Source: Oscillospiraceae bacterium (lineage in GTDB: Bacteria > Bacillota > Clostridia > Oscillospirales > Ruminococcaceae). From it: a stretch of DNA of 9,481 bases. The notes under the pieces are model-generated. The model did no database searches and was not told the DNA's origin. It saw nothing but the letters and a program-made list of their open reading frames with translations. Below, piece by piece: positions 1-5,380 of this stretch. Every line of letters starts with the position of its first letter. Positions within the stretch are counted from its first letter, which is position 1. Where the stretch lies: the NCBI GenBank assembly GCA_017528675.1, contig JAFXOO010000391.1, forward strand, positions 1 through 9,481, written 5' to 3'. The translations under genes and the position numbers were made by a program.

Positions 1-447
1 AATTGCAGCCTTGGGGGAAAGCAGCTTTTTATCCAGCATGGAACGAAGCGGTTCTGTATGGCGATAATGCATCGTGTACCAGACAGTTCCCCTGTCCTCA
101 AATACATCGAGCAAAGCAGAAGGAGATGCATCCTCCTGGGATGCCTGCATGGTCTGCAAGCGTGACAGAGCTGCCTCACGAACCGGCGTCCATTGCAGTG
201 CTGTGTTCTCCTGATAGGGGACAAATGAGCCGTTTTCATCCAGCATGCACCACTGCATCGGCAACAGCTCGCAAAGCGTGATCTCCTCCTTGGAAGCCTG
301 GTCTACCGCCCGGTAATAGAGCTCCATTCCGGAAACATAAACCGCTTCACGGATAACATATCTGTCAAGTACCGCTGTCCCGCCTGGCAATGTGGCACGC
401 TGTACAGCAGCGGGAAAGTTTTCGGGTGTATCACTGTTCCAGTTCAC
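1..447 (-). CDS. Kinase-like (pseudokinase) protein, N-terminal 149 residues, runs off left edge
   Basis: This is the 5' part of a gene that continues past the left edge; 149 codons are visible without a stop. The start is a GTG at 447-445, chosen because AGGGGG lies 7 nt upstream and the upstream gene's TAA ends only 2 nt before it. Residues 20-30 (LPGGTAVLDRY) match the opening of bacterial Ser/Thr-kinase-like domains ('G-x-x-L-x-x-R-Y'). Residues 31-47 sit where the glycine-rich loop belongs but keep only one glycine. Residues 56-63 (ITLCELLP) correspond to the 'VAIKEYFP' strand, with the ATP-binding Lys replaced by Cys59. Residues 121-128 (TVWYTMHY) resemble the hinge strand. It has the same architecture as the start of the upstream 564-aa protein, so the two look like tandem paralogues translated from one mRNA. 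Nucleotide binding by the N-lobe looks lost; the C-lobe and anything beyond lie outside the window. Confidence 0.75.
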   Translation of the reverse strand, partial: MNWNSDTPENFPAAVQRATLPGGTAVLDRYVIREAVYVSGMELYYRAVDQASKEEITLCELLPMQWCMLDENGSFVPYQENTALQWTPVREAALSRLQTMQASQEDASPSALLDVFEDRGTVWYTMHYRHTEPLRSMLDKKLLSPKAAI

Positions 448-461
448 GTTTACGCCCCCTT
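448..461 (-). promoter_or_regulatory. Ribosome binding site deciding the GTG start of the left-edge gene
   Basis: AGGGGG (minus strand, near 460-455) sits inside the last codons of the 564-aa gene and 7 nt before GTG 447-445. It overlaps the region of the upstream stop (TAA 452-450). No equally well-placed site precedes the next in-frame ATG, at residue 41, so the GTG start is preferred. The arrangement implies translational coupling of the two kinase-like genes. Confidence 0.6.
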
Positions 462-2144
462 CCCTGCTGTGATGGCATTGACCACATCTGCAAGCTCTTT
501 ATGCGTGCCGGCAGCACTGTCCATTGCTTTTTTGTGAAGCGGCAGATCGCTGTAGTGCTCCACAAACATGATCTGCTGCGCTTCCTCCGTCAGAAGATAC
601 TGAAGCCAGAGCATCCCGACACGACGGGCACCGGGTTCTGCATTGCTGTTAATACAGCAGTACATCTCATACTGAAGCGGTATTCCCTCCGGTGTTTCCA
701 CCGGACGCATATGCACAGCGCCGGCACTGATGCCGGTATGCTCCGCAGTAACCATGCAGGAGGAGCTTGCAAGTACGGGGTGACTGCCGTCATTCAGGAA
801 GCCCTCAAGCTGCTCCGCACCCTGCTGCTTGGTATTCTGTCCGGCTATGAATTCAGCGGCGCTGCTGTCAAACAGTGTATCCGACGGCAGGTCGTTAAAT
901 GCAATCGGCTCGCTGTTCTTCAGATCCGGCGTGCGGTGCTCATTATACAACAGAACAGGCGCACTGCATGCAAGCGGAACAAACGCCTCGAACTGGGTCA
1001 TATCCGCAGCATACACATCCTGTAACGCATAGGTCAGAGCCGTCAGACCTGTGGCATGTTCTGCCGCAATGGGATCCTGGGTGTCCATCAGCACTGCCGG
1101 CTGCTCATCGACTGCATCAAGACCGGCAAGCGCTTCAGAAAACGTGTCATCCGCATAAATCCGAAGCTTGATGCCGCAGCCCGGATGCTCCCGCTCAAAG
1201 CCATCTGTCAGCCGCTCATACATGGCGCACAATTCCTTTTCATCGGCATTTTCAGGAAGCGGCATCCAGACACTGATTACCTGCGGCTCAATTTTTCCGG
1301 TCTCTACCGTTGCGGCAAGCTCCGGTTCCGGCTGGGGAATCCGGGTAATGGCAAACACGGATGCACTCAAGCAGAACAGGCACATCAGAAGCCCCAGCAA
1401 TCCCGAACGGCTCGTCCGGACCTTCCCGCCAACGGGCTTGACGCCAAGCAGCGCTCCGCCCAGGGAGGCAGCATCGGGATGGCTTACTGAAAGCGCAGCA
1501 CGCACAGTCTCCTCGGCAGGGTCACCTCTCCCGTCAACGGGCATCAATGCAGACAAAAAGCTGCACAATCCGCTCAGATCTTCAGCAACAGACCCCTCCG
1601 GCCGGATTGGTTCAGAGCTGAGTGTCATGGTGCCGTCTGCTGCAAAGCTCAGATGTTCCTCACGCAGCATTCCATAATAGAGCCCTGCCTCGTGCAGTGC
1701 CGCAAAGCTGTCGCAGAGTGCAGCACCAAGGCTTTGTACATAAGTCGGTGTGATGCGGATCTTCAGTCCTGAAAGCGTCATACCACCGGGCATATCGTAA
1801 GTATAGTATGCCGTCCCGTTCGCCTGGAACATGGCAGTAACCGGCGAGATATGCGGCAGCCCTCTGCGCAGAATCTTACCCGTTTCCGCAAAGCTATGAA
1901 GCCCCTTTGCAAAAGCCGGAGCCTGTTCCTCCTCCACCGTCAGCTCTGTCTCCATACGGGCTGTAATATCCATGGGGCAGTATTCCCGGATGCAGACCCG
2001 GGCATTGTCCGCACCGTCCGCAGCTTCATAGGTGATGGATGCATCATCCATACTCAGCGGTGTCAGGATGCGATAGCGGTCATGCAGCAGAATGCCGGTT
2101 GTCAGTGCAAGCTCCGCTGAAGCCTTTTGAAAATCAAGATCCAT
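450..2144 (-). CDS. Pseudokinase - membrane segment - extracellular solute-binding-like domain fusion protein
   Basis: A 564-aa protein with ATG at 2144 and AGGAG 6 nt upstream. Residues 15-180 resemble a bacterial Ser/Thr-kinase fold: 'GILLHDRY' opening, then VCIREYCP at 50-57 in place of VAIKEYFP (Lys to Arg53). The catalytic-loop region 155-166 (LYYGMLREEHLS) lacks the HRD aspartate, and Ser177 stands where the DFG aspartate belongs. It is therefore probably catalytically dead. Residues 248-267 form one hydrophobic segment preceded by basic KVRTSR, so the kinase-like part should be cytoplasmic and the C-terminus outside. Residues 288-550 look like a family-1 solute-binding protein: VISVWMP, then FEREHPGCGIKL, FVPLACSAPVLLYNE at 388-402 and LLTEEAQQIMF near the end. 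There is no lipobox, so the membrane segment is the anchor. It is the first gene of its own transcription unit and is followed by a second pseudokinase gene. A role in sensing an external ligand is inference; the ligand is unknown. Confidence 0.8.
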   Translation of the reverse strand: MDLDFQKASAELALTTGILLHDRYRILTPLSMDDASITYEAADGADNARVCIREYCPMDITARMETELTVEEEQAPAFAKGLHSFAETGKILRRGLPHISPVTAMFQANGTAYYTYDMPGGMTLSGLKIRITPTYVQSLGAALCDSFAALHEAGLYYGMLREEHLSFAADGTMTLSSEPIRPEGSVAEDLSGLCSFLSALMPVDGRGDPAEETVRAALSVSHPDAASLGGALLGVKPVGGKVRTSRSGLLGLLMCLFCLSASVFAITRIPQPEPELAATVETGKIEPQVISVWMPLPENADEKELCAMYERLTDGFEREHPGCGIKLRIYADDTFSEALAGLDAVDEQPAVLMDTQDPIAAEHATGLTALTYALQDVYAADMTQFEAFVPLACSAPVLLYNEHRTPDLKNSEPIAFNDLPSDTLFDSSAAEFIAGQNTKQQGAEQLEGFLNDGSHPVLASSSCMVTAEHTGISAGAVHMRPVETPEGIPLQYEMYCCINSNAEPGARRVGMLWLQYLLTEEAQQIMFVEHYSDLPLHKKAMDSAAGTHKELADVVNAITAGKGA

Positions 2145-2157
2145 AAGCTACTCCTGT

Positions 2158-2176
2158 AGGGAAACAAAATTTCCCT
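2158..2176 (-). promoter_or_regulatory. Small hairpin in the 5' leader of the pseudokinase gene
   Basis: On the minus strand AGGGAAA pairs perfectly with TTTCCCT (7 bp) around a 5-nt loop. It lies between the promoter and the AGGAG ribosome binding site, 2 nt before the latter begins. On the plus strand the same hairpin is followed by TGTTTTTA, which would make a weak terminator for any antisense transcript. Function in leader control or mRNA stability is inference. Confidence 0.4.
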
Positions 2177-2185
2177 TGTTTTTAC

Positions 2186-2197
2186 ATACATATGTAT
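2186..2197. promoter_or_regulatory. 12-bp perfect palindrome at the transcription start (candidate operator)
   Basis: ATACATATGTAT reads the same on both strands and begins immediately after the -10 box of the consensus promoter, covering the expected transcription start. A repressor bound here would block initiation. The palindrome is AT-only apart from one C and one G, so chance occurrence in this AT-rich promoter patch is possible. Confidence 0.35.
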
Positions 2198-2226
2198 ATT
2201 ATAACACATTATATCGAAAATGTCAA
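2198..2226 (-). promoter_or_regulatory. Consensus sigma-A promoter for the pseudokinase transcription unit
   Basis: Reading the minus strand, TTGACA (2226-2221) is followed by exactly 17 nt and then TATAAT (2203-2198). Both hexamers are perfect matches to the housekeeping consensus. The start should fall near 2191, giving a leader of roughly 45-50 nt before ATG 2144. The promoter lies downstream of the hairpin terminator at 2324-2350, so it begins a new unit separate from the his block. Confidence 0.9.
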
Positions 2227-2312
2227 ATGGTAATTCCACAAGATACGGGAACATGTAAAAATCGGCGCCTCAAACTTGTGCAATCTGCGTAACAGCGCTT
2301 TTCTGGGCTTAT

Positions 2313-2350
2313 GAAATAGGAAAGCGCCGGAGTTTCTCAGGCTCCGGCGC
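2313..2350 (-). terminator. Intrinsic terminator closing the rightward gene block
   Basis: On the minus strand, 18 nt after the stop codon of the 257-aa gene, GCGCCGGAG pairs with CTCCGGCGC (9 bp, 8 of them perfect G-C or near so) around a 9-nt loop. A short T-rich stretch follows (TTTCCTATTT). The stem is strong and the U-tract is interrupted, so termination may be incomplete. It lies between the 257-aa gene and the next promoter, which fits a transcript end for the gene block to the right. Confidence 0.75.
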
Positions 2351-2368
2351 ATGGTTTGACAGCATTTT

Positions 2369-3142
2369 TCAGCTTCCGTAGGTATCATCTGTGCAGCCGC
2401 ATGACGGACTGGCGTCAGTAAGTGTCTGGGGTGAGAATTCCTCTGCCGGGAAACGCATCCGGTCAAATACGGCACACGGTGTCTCCGGGTCGGCGGTGCA
2501 TTCCTTCGTGGGAATGGTGTAATCATAGGTCGGCACCAGCAGCGTAACCGGGCGGGTCAGCTCGATGACCGAGAACAAGCCAAGCGTCATCACAACCGTG
2601 CGCATCGTCTGTGGAACCGTATCTCCCGGACACTGCTTGCAGACAGAGCCGATCTTTGTCTCCAGTGCCAGCGGCGGGACAACCTGAACATTGGCGGTCG
2701 GCAGATTGACCACCTCACAGCAGGCATCCGTGCTGCCGATGCTGCATCCGTTGCTGGAGAAGGTTTGGGTGTTGGATTCGGCTCCGAACAGGATGCTGCT
2801 CTTGCTTGCATAAAGTGTGCCCCCCATGAGCTGCGGTGTGTCACACGCATGGTCATAGCACAGCAGATCCACCCGGAATGTAAAGGTCAGGTCAATATTA
2901 TAAAATCCCCGGTTGAACGGCACCGGTTCAAGCCGCATGCAGACATCCTGGACACGGACACATTTGCATTTGACAAGCTGGACGCTTGCGGGCAGCTCCC
3001 CTGCATCAAGGATGACCGGTACATTGTTCAGGCAGTCCCGGTCTGAACAACTGTCAAACACCCGGCTCACCTTGACCGGAACGGCTGCCCCGGTATCCTG
3101 ACGAGGTGCAGGATCGCCTGGTAAATTGGTATCGTAATTCAT
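2369..3142 (-). CDS. Cys-rich protein of an uncharacterised clostridial family
   Basis: A 257-aa protein with ATG at 3142 and a perfect AGGAGG 6 nt upstream. It has 16 cysteines, including KCKC near residue 58, a CC pair and CGC close to the C-terminus. There is no signal peptide or membrane segment. Recognisable segments are VFDSCSDRDCL near the N-terminus, EPVPFNRGFYNIDLTF in the middle, TLGLFSVIELTRPVTL, and PCAVFDRMRFPAEEFSP near the end. From memory these belong to a family of clostridial hypothetical proteins often ending in a Cys/Gly-rich tail. I know of no established function, and a link to spore surface layers would be guesswork. It follows the his operon after a 79-nt gap without a clear promoter and is followed by a terminator, so it may be the last cistron or have its own weak promoter. 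Confidence 0.8.
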   Translation of the reverse strand: MNYDTNLPGDPAPRQDTGAAVPVKVSRVFDSCSDRDCLNNVPVILDAGELPASVQLVKCKCVRVQDVCMRLEPVPFNRGFYNIDLTFTFRVDLLCYDHACDTPQLMGGTLYASKSSILFGAESNTQTFSSNGCSIGSTDACCEVVNLPTANVQVVPPLALETKIGSVCKQCPGDTVPQTMRTVVMTLGLFSVIELTRPVTLLVPTYDYTIPTKECTADPETPCAVFDRMRFPAEEFSPQTLTDASPSCGCTDDTYGS

Positions 3143-3156
3143 AATAGCCCTCCTGT

Positions 3157-3195
3157 TCTGTACAATAGGGATGCAGATGCAGCCCTTAGTACAGA
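3157..3195 (-). repeat. Imperfect inverted repeat in the leader of the Cys-rich protein gene
   Basis: TCTGTAC (minus strand 3195-3189) pairs with GTACAGA (3163-3157), a perfect 7-bp outer arm. An inner GGG/CCC pairing closes a loop made of two copies of CTGCAT. The element ends 2 nt before the AGGAGG region of the 257-aa gene, so it could act as an RNA hairpin near the ribosome binding site or as a protein site. No U-tract follows, so it does not look like a terminator. Confidence 0.45.
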
Positions 3196-3221
3196 GTATT
3201 CAGGAAGGCTATTCTTTGTGA

Positions 3222-3413
3222 CTATTCTTCATCATTCAGCGCATCATTTGCCTTTTCAATCGCAGTATACAGCAGTGCAACCGCACCAACCACCAGCAGC
3301 TTCTTGATAATTGTGGATTTCAGGGATTTGCGCTTTTTTTCCTTTCTGGATTTCTGTGAATTCAGAAGCTTACAGAGCTTCTTGTGTTTCTTCTTCTTTT
3401 TCAGGAACAGCAT
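3222..3413 (-). CDS. Small Lys-rich single-membrane-segment protein
   Basis: A 63-aa protein. The ATG at 3413 is chosen over an in-frame GTG at 3422 because GAGGTGA, an extended match to the 16S rRNA tail, lies 5 nt before the ATG and overlaps that GTG. The first 38 residues hold about 18 Lys/Arg and a single acid. Residues 39-53 (LLVVGAVALLYTAIE) are hydrophobic, and the last ten are acidic. This suggests a membrane-anchored tail with a strongly basic cytoplasmic segment that could touch nucleic acid or anionic lipid; that role is inference. I do not recognise the family. The ribosome binding site overlaps the stop of hisI (TGA 3426-3424), so the gene is very likely the next cistron of the his mRNA. 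Confidence 0.7.
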   Translation of the reverse strand: MLFLKKKKKHKKLCKLLNSQKSRKEKKRKSLKSTIIKKLLVVGAVALLYTAIEKANDALNDEE

Positions 3414-3418
3414 AATAC

Positions 3419-3425
3419 TCACCTC
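3419..3425 (-). promoter_or_regulatory. Ribosome binding site deciding the start of the Lys-rich protein
   Basis: GAGGTGA overlaps the hisI stop codon and precedes ATG 3413-3411 by 5 nt. Because it contains the upstream in-frame GTG (3422-3420), that GTG cannot be served by it, which settles the start at 3413. Confidence 0.65.
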
Positions 3426-4131
3426 ACTCTGTCACGGGTTCGCCGTAAATCTGGCGAAAGAAGCAGGAATAGCTGCCGGTATGGCAGGCGTTTCCGGTCT
3501 GCTCGACATTCACAAGCAGGGTATCATTGTCACAGTCGGCAAATATCGAGACAACTTTCTGAAGATGCCCTGAGGTTGCACCCTTATTCCAGAGTTCCTT
3601 GCGGGAACGGCTCCAGTACCAGGTGTAACCTGTCTCAAGCGTCCTGCGCAGGCTCTCCTTGTTCATATATGCAAGCATCAGCACCTGCTTTGTTCTGACA
3701 TCCACTGCAATAGCGGGGATGAGCTCGGATTTCTCAAAATACTTATCCAGATCATTCAGATTGAATCCCATGTAACAGACTCCTTTCGTTAATGCAATAC
3801 AGATTTTGGCGTCAAACTGCAAGGACGGCGGCACCTTTGCTAAACCGGCCTGGAGAATCCCGGAAGGCAACCCATAGTCGGAAAGCAGTTGCAGGGCATC
3901 CTCCCGGATGTCGATATCCGCTTCCTCCGAGACAATGATCTCCTCCAGAAACCGGAAGATCTCACCGGCATACGGTAGCTGATAACCGAACCACGGGTCC
4001 AGATACCTGTCAAGGCAGAACAGCAAATCCTTCCGCTGCTGTTCATCTGCATCCTGATAATAGGCACGGATTGCAGCAACCCCCTGCCGGATAACTGCTT
4101 CTTCACGGTCTGAGTAAGTTGCGTATAGCAT
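3424..4131 (-). CDS. hisI: HisI, phosphoribosyl-AMP cyclohydrolase, with a 120-residue N-terminal extension
   Basis: The open frame is 235 codons. Residues 121-235 form a complete PRA-CH, the enzyme that hydrolyses phosphoribosyl-AMP to ProFAR. The visible signatures are WNKGATSGHLQ, then DCDND for Mg, and three Cys spaced 16 and 7 apart (residues 200, 216, 223) as expected for the Zn site. No HisE domain follows. Residues 1-120 are an added, mainly helical, mildly acidic domain that I do not recognise. An internal ATG at 3771 (residue 121) has AAAGGAG 8 nt upstream, so the 115-aa enzyme of normal length is probably made by itself, with the long form as a second product or a separate upstream gene that lost its stop. 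The long-form ATG (4131) overlaps the previous stop as TGATG and has no good ribosome binding site of its own, implying coupling. Confidence 0.9.
   Translation of the reverse strand: MLYATYSDREEAVIRQGVAAIRAYYQDADEQQRKDLLFCLDRYLDPWFGYQLPYAGEIFRFLEEIIVSEEADIDIREDALQLLSDYGLPSGILQAGLAKVPPSLQFDAKICIALTKGVCYMGFNLNDLDKYFEKSELIPAIAVDVRTKQVLMLAYMNKESLRRTLETGYTWYWSRSRKELWNKGATSGHLQKVVSIFADCDNDTLLVNVEQTGNACHTGSYSCFFRQIYGEPVTE
3769..3786 (-). promoter_or_regulatory. Internal ribosome binding site and start codon for the HisI core
   Basis: AAAGGAG (3786-3780) lies 8 nt before ATG 3771-3769, inside and in frame with the longer open frame. The protein starting here is 115 aa, the usual size for a stand-alone PRA-CH. 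The signal is stronger than anything preceding the outer start at 4131, which argues that this start is used. Confidence 0.75.
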
Positions 4132-4367
4132 CAGCCGAGCTTGGATGCACAGAGCACTGACTGAAGCCGATCCATGACACGGTTGCGCTCGTCCTCGGAT
4201 TCAAAACTGATGACAGTGTAGTTTTCCTTCGGATCGCCGCAGTTGAAGTCAAACTGAATCTTGATACCCGCCTTCTGGCGTCCGGATGTCATGGTCAGGT
4301 CCGCTGCGTAGATATGTGCCACATGATCGAGGCAGATGATTTCATCCTTGATTCTGCAATACAGCAT
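4131..4367 (-). CDS. Small 78-aa protein of unknown function in the his operon
   Basis: The start at ATG 4367 is supported by AAAGGAG 7 nt upstream; that site overlaps the hisF stop. The sequence opens MLYCRIKDEIICLDHVAHI, continues with strand-like segments (GIKIQFDFNCGDPKENYTVISFES) and ends in a helix with EDERNRVMDRLQSVL. This pattern of several short strands followed by one C-terminal helix resembles small PH-like domain proteins seen in clostridia, but I cannot assign a family. Its stop overlaps the next ATG by one base (TGATG), so it is co-translated with the hisI open frame. No signal peptide or membrane segment is visible, so it should be cytoplasmic. Whether it serves histidine synthesis is unknown. 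Confidence 0.75.
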   Translation of the reverse strand: MLYCRIKDEIICLDHVAHIYAADLTMTSGRQKAGIKIQFDFNCGDPKENYTVISFESEDERNRVMDRLQSVLCASKLG

Positions 4368-4379
4368 AGCAATTCTCCT

Positions 4380-5135
4380 TTAACGCACAATAATGCCCTT
4401 GCTCCGGCAATCGTCTTTCACCTGCTGCACGGTCAGCTCCCTGAAATGGAACAGCGATGCAGCAAGTGCTGCCGAGCAGTCGGTTTTTTCAAAGGCTTCG
4501 GCAAAATCCCCCAGCTTGCCTGCGCCGCCGGAGGCAATGACCGGGATGCTGACGGCATCGACCACAGCCTTGAGCATCGGAAGGTCAAAGCCGCCCTTGA
4601 CGCCGTCCGTGTCGATGGAATTCAGACAGATTTCGCCGGCGCCGAGCTGCTCGATCTGTCTGACCCAGTCAAGCAGGTCAAGCTGCATATCAATGCGTCC
4701 GCCGTTGATATAGACCGTCCAGTTCCCCGCAGGTGTTTTCTTGGCGTCAATGCCTACGCAGATACACTGGCTGCCAAAAATATCCGCACCGTCCTTGATG
4801 AGCTGCGGATTTTTGACCGCCTGCGAATTGACGGATACCTTGTCTGCACCCGCCCGCAGCGTTTCCCGGATATCGTCCACGGTCTTGATACCACCGCCGA
4901 CGGTCAGCGGAACAAATACACGCTTAGCCGTTTCACGCACCACATCGAGCATCACGCCACGCCCTTCATGGGAAGCTGTGATGTCATAGAAAACAATCTC
5001 GTCAGCACCCTGCTTGTTGTATTCTGCGGCACATTCCACGGGGTCACCAACCTCACGGATACCTTCAAAATTCACGCCTTTGACAACCTTCCCGTCACGC
5101 ACATCGAGACAGGGAATAATTCGTTTTGCGAGCAT
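4380..5135 (-). CDS. hisF: HisF, cyclase subunit of imidazole glycerol phosphate synthase
   Basis: A 251-aa (beta/alpha)8-barrel protein of full family length. With HisH it converts PRFAR plus ammonia to imidazole glycerol phosphate and AICAR. The N-terminus MLAKRIIPCLDV places catalytic Asp11, and GIDAK places the second catalytic residue at Asp130. The phosphate-binding loops VGGGIK (79-84) and IASGGAG are both present. The start at 5135 has AAAGGAGG 5 nt upstream, overlapping the stop of the preceding zinc-ribbon gene (TAA 5149-5147). The following small gene begins 12 nt after the stop, its ribosome binding site overlapping the TAA. Nothing key is missing. Confidence 0.98.
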   Translation of the reverse strand: MLAKRIIPCLDVRDGKVVKGVNFEGIREVGDPVECAAEYNKQGADEIVFYDITASHEGRGVMLDVVRETAKRVFVPLTVGGGIKTVDDIRETLRAGADKVSVNSQAVKNPQLIKDGADIFGSQCICVGIDAKKTPAGNWTVYINGGRIDMQLDLLDWVRQIEQLGAGEICLNSIDTDGVKGGFDLPMLKAVVDAVSIPVIASGGAGKLGDFAEAFEKTDCSAALAASLFHFRELTVQQVKDDCRSKGIIVR

Positions 5136-5146
5136 AGCGCCCTCCT

Positions 5147-5380
5147 TTACTCGTTGATGGGTCTGCCCTTTTTGGATTGCTTCAACGTATCAATGCTGCT
5201 CTGATCGACCCATTCTTCCGTATAGGTACAGTCACAGCAGATATACCGGTTGACACGAACAGCAGAAAAGATCGTCACACCGGTCATAATCCCGATTTTG
5301 GAATCATTCGGGAAACCGTTGTTTACGAAGCAGATCAGATCCGTACTGCCGCACTTGGGGCATCGTTTGGTATGCTTCAT
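5147..5380 (-). CDS. Zinc-ribbon protein between hisA and hisF
   Basis: A 77-aa protein with ATG at 5380 and AAGGAG 8 nt upstream; it overlaps the hisA stop by one base (TGATG). A longer in-frame reading from 5482 is rejected because it runs through hisA and lacks a ribosome binding site. Cys7 and Cys10 (CPKC) and Cys48 and Cys51 (CCDC) form a classical four-Cys zinc ribbon. The middle (TGVTIFSAVRVNRYICC) and YTEEWVD resemble small clostridial zinc-ribbon proteins of unknown function. It is likely cytoplasmic, and a nucleic-acid or protein contact is possible but not shown. Its tight packing between two histidine enzymes means it is expressed with them. Confidence 0.85.
   Translation of the reverse strand: MKHTKRCPKCGSTDLICFVNNGFPNDSKIGIMTGVTIFSAVRVNRYICCDCTYTEEWVDQSSIDTLKQSKKGRPINE

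Noticed and set aside
390..1025. Plus-strand open frame of 211 codons
   Set aside because: Antisense to the solute-binding-like domain of the 564-aa protein; composition is Cys/Arg/His-rich as expected of a shadow frame.
2209..2526. Minus-strand frame of 105 codons across the terminator and promoter
   Set aside because: It overlaps the end of the Cys-rich gene in another frame, runs through the hairpin terminator and the consensus promoter, and has an Arg/His/Pro-rich shadow composition.
4314..5204. Long plus-strand open frame (296 codons) opposite hisF
   Set aside because: It lies antisense to hisF, whose catalytic motifs and start site are clear; the plus frame has no recognisable motif or ribosome binding site.
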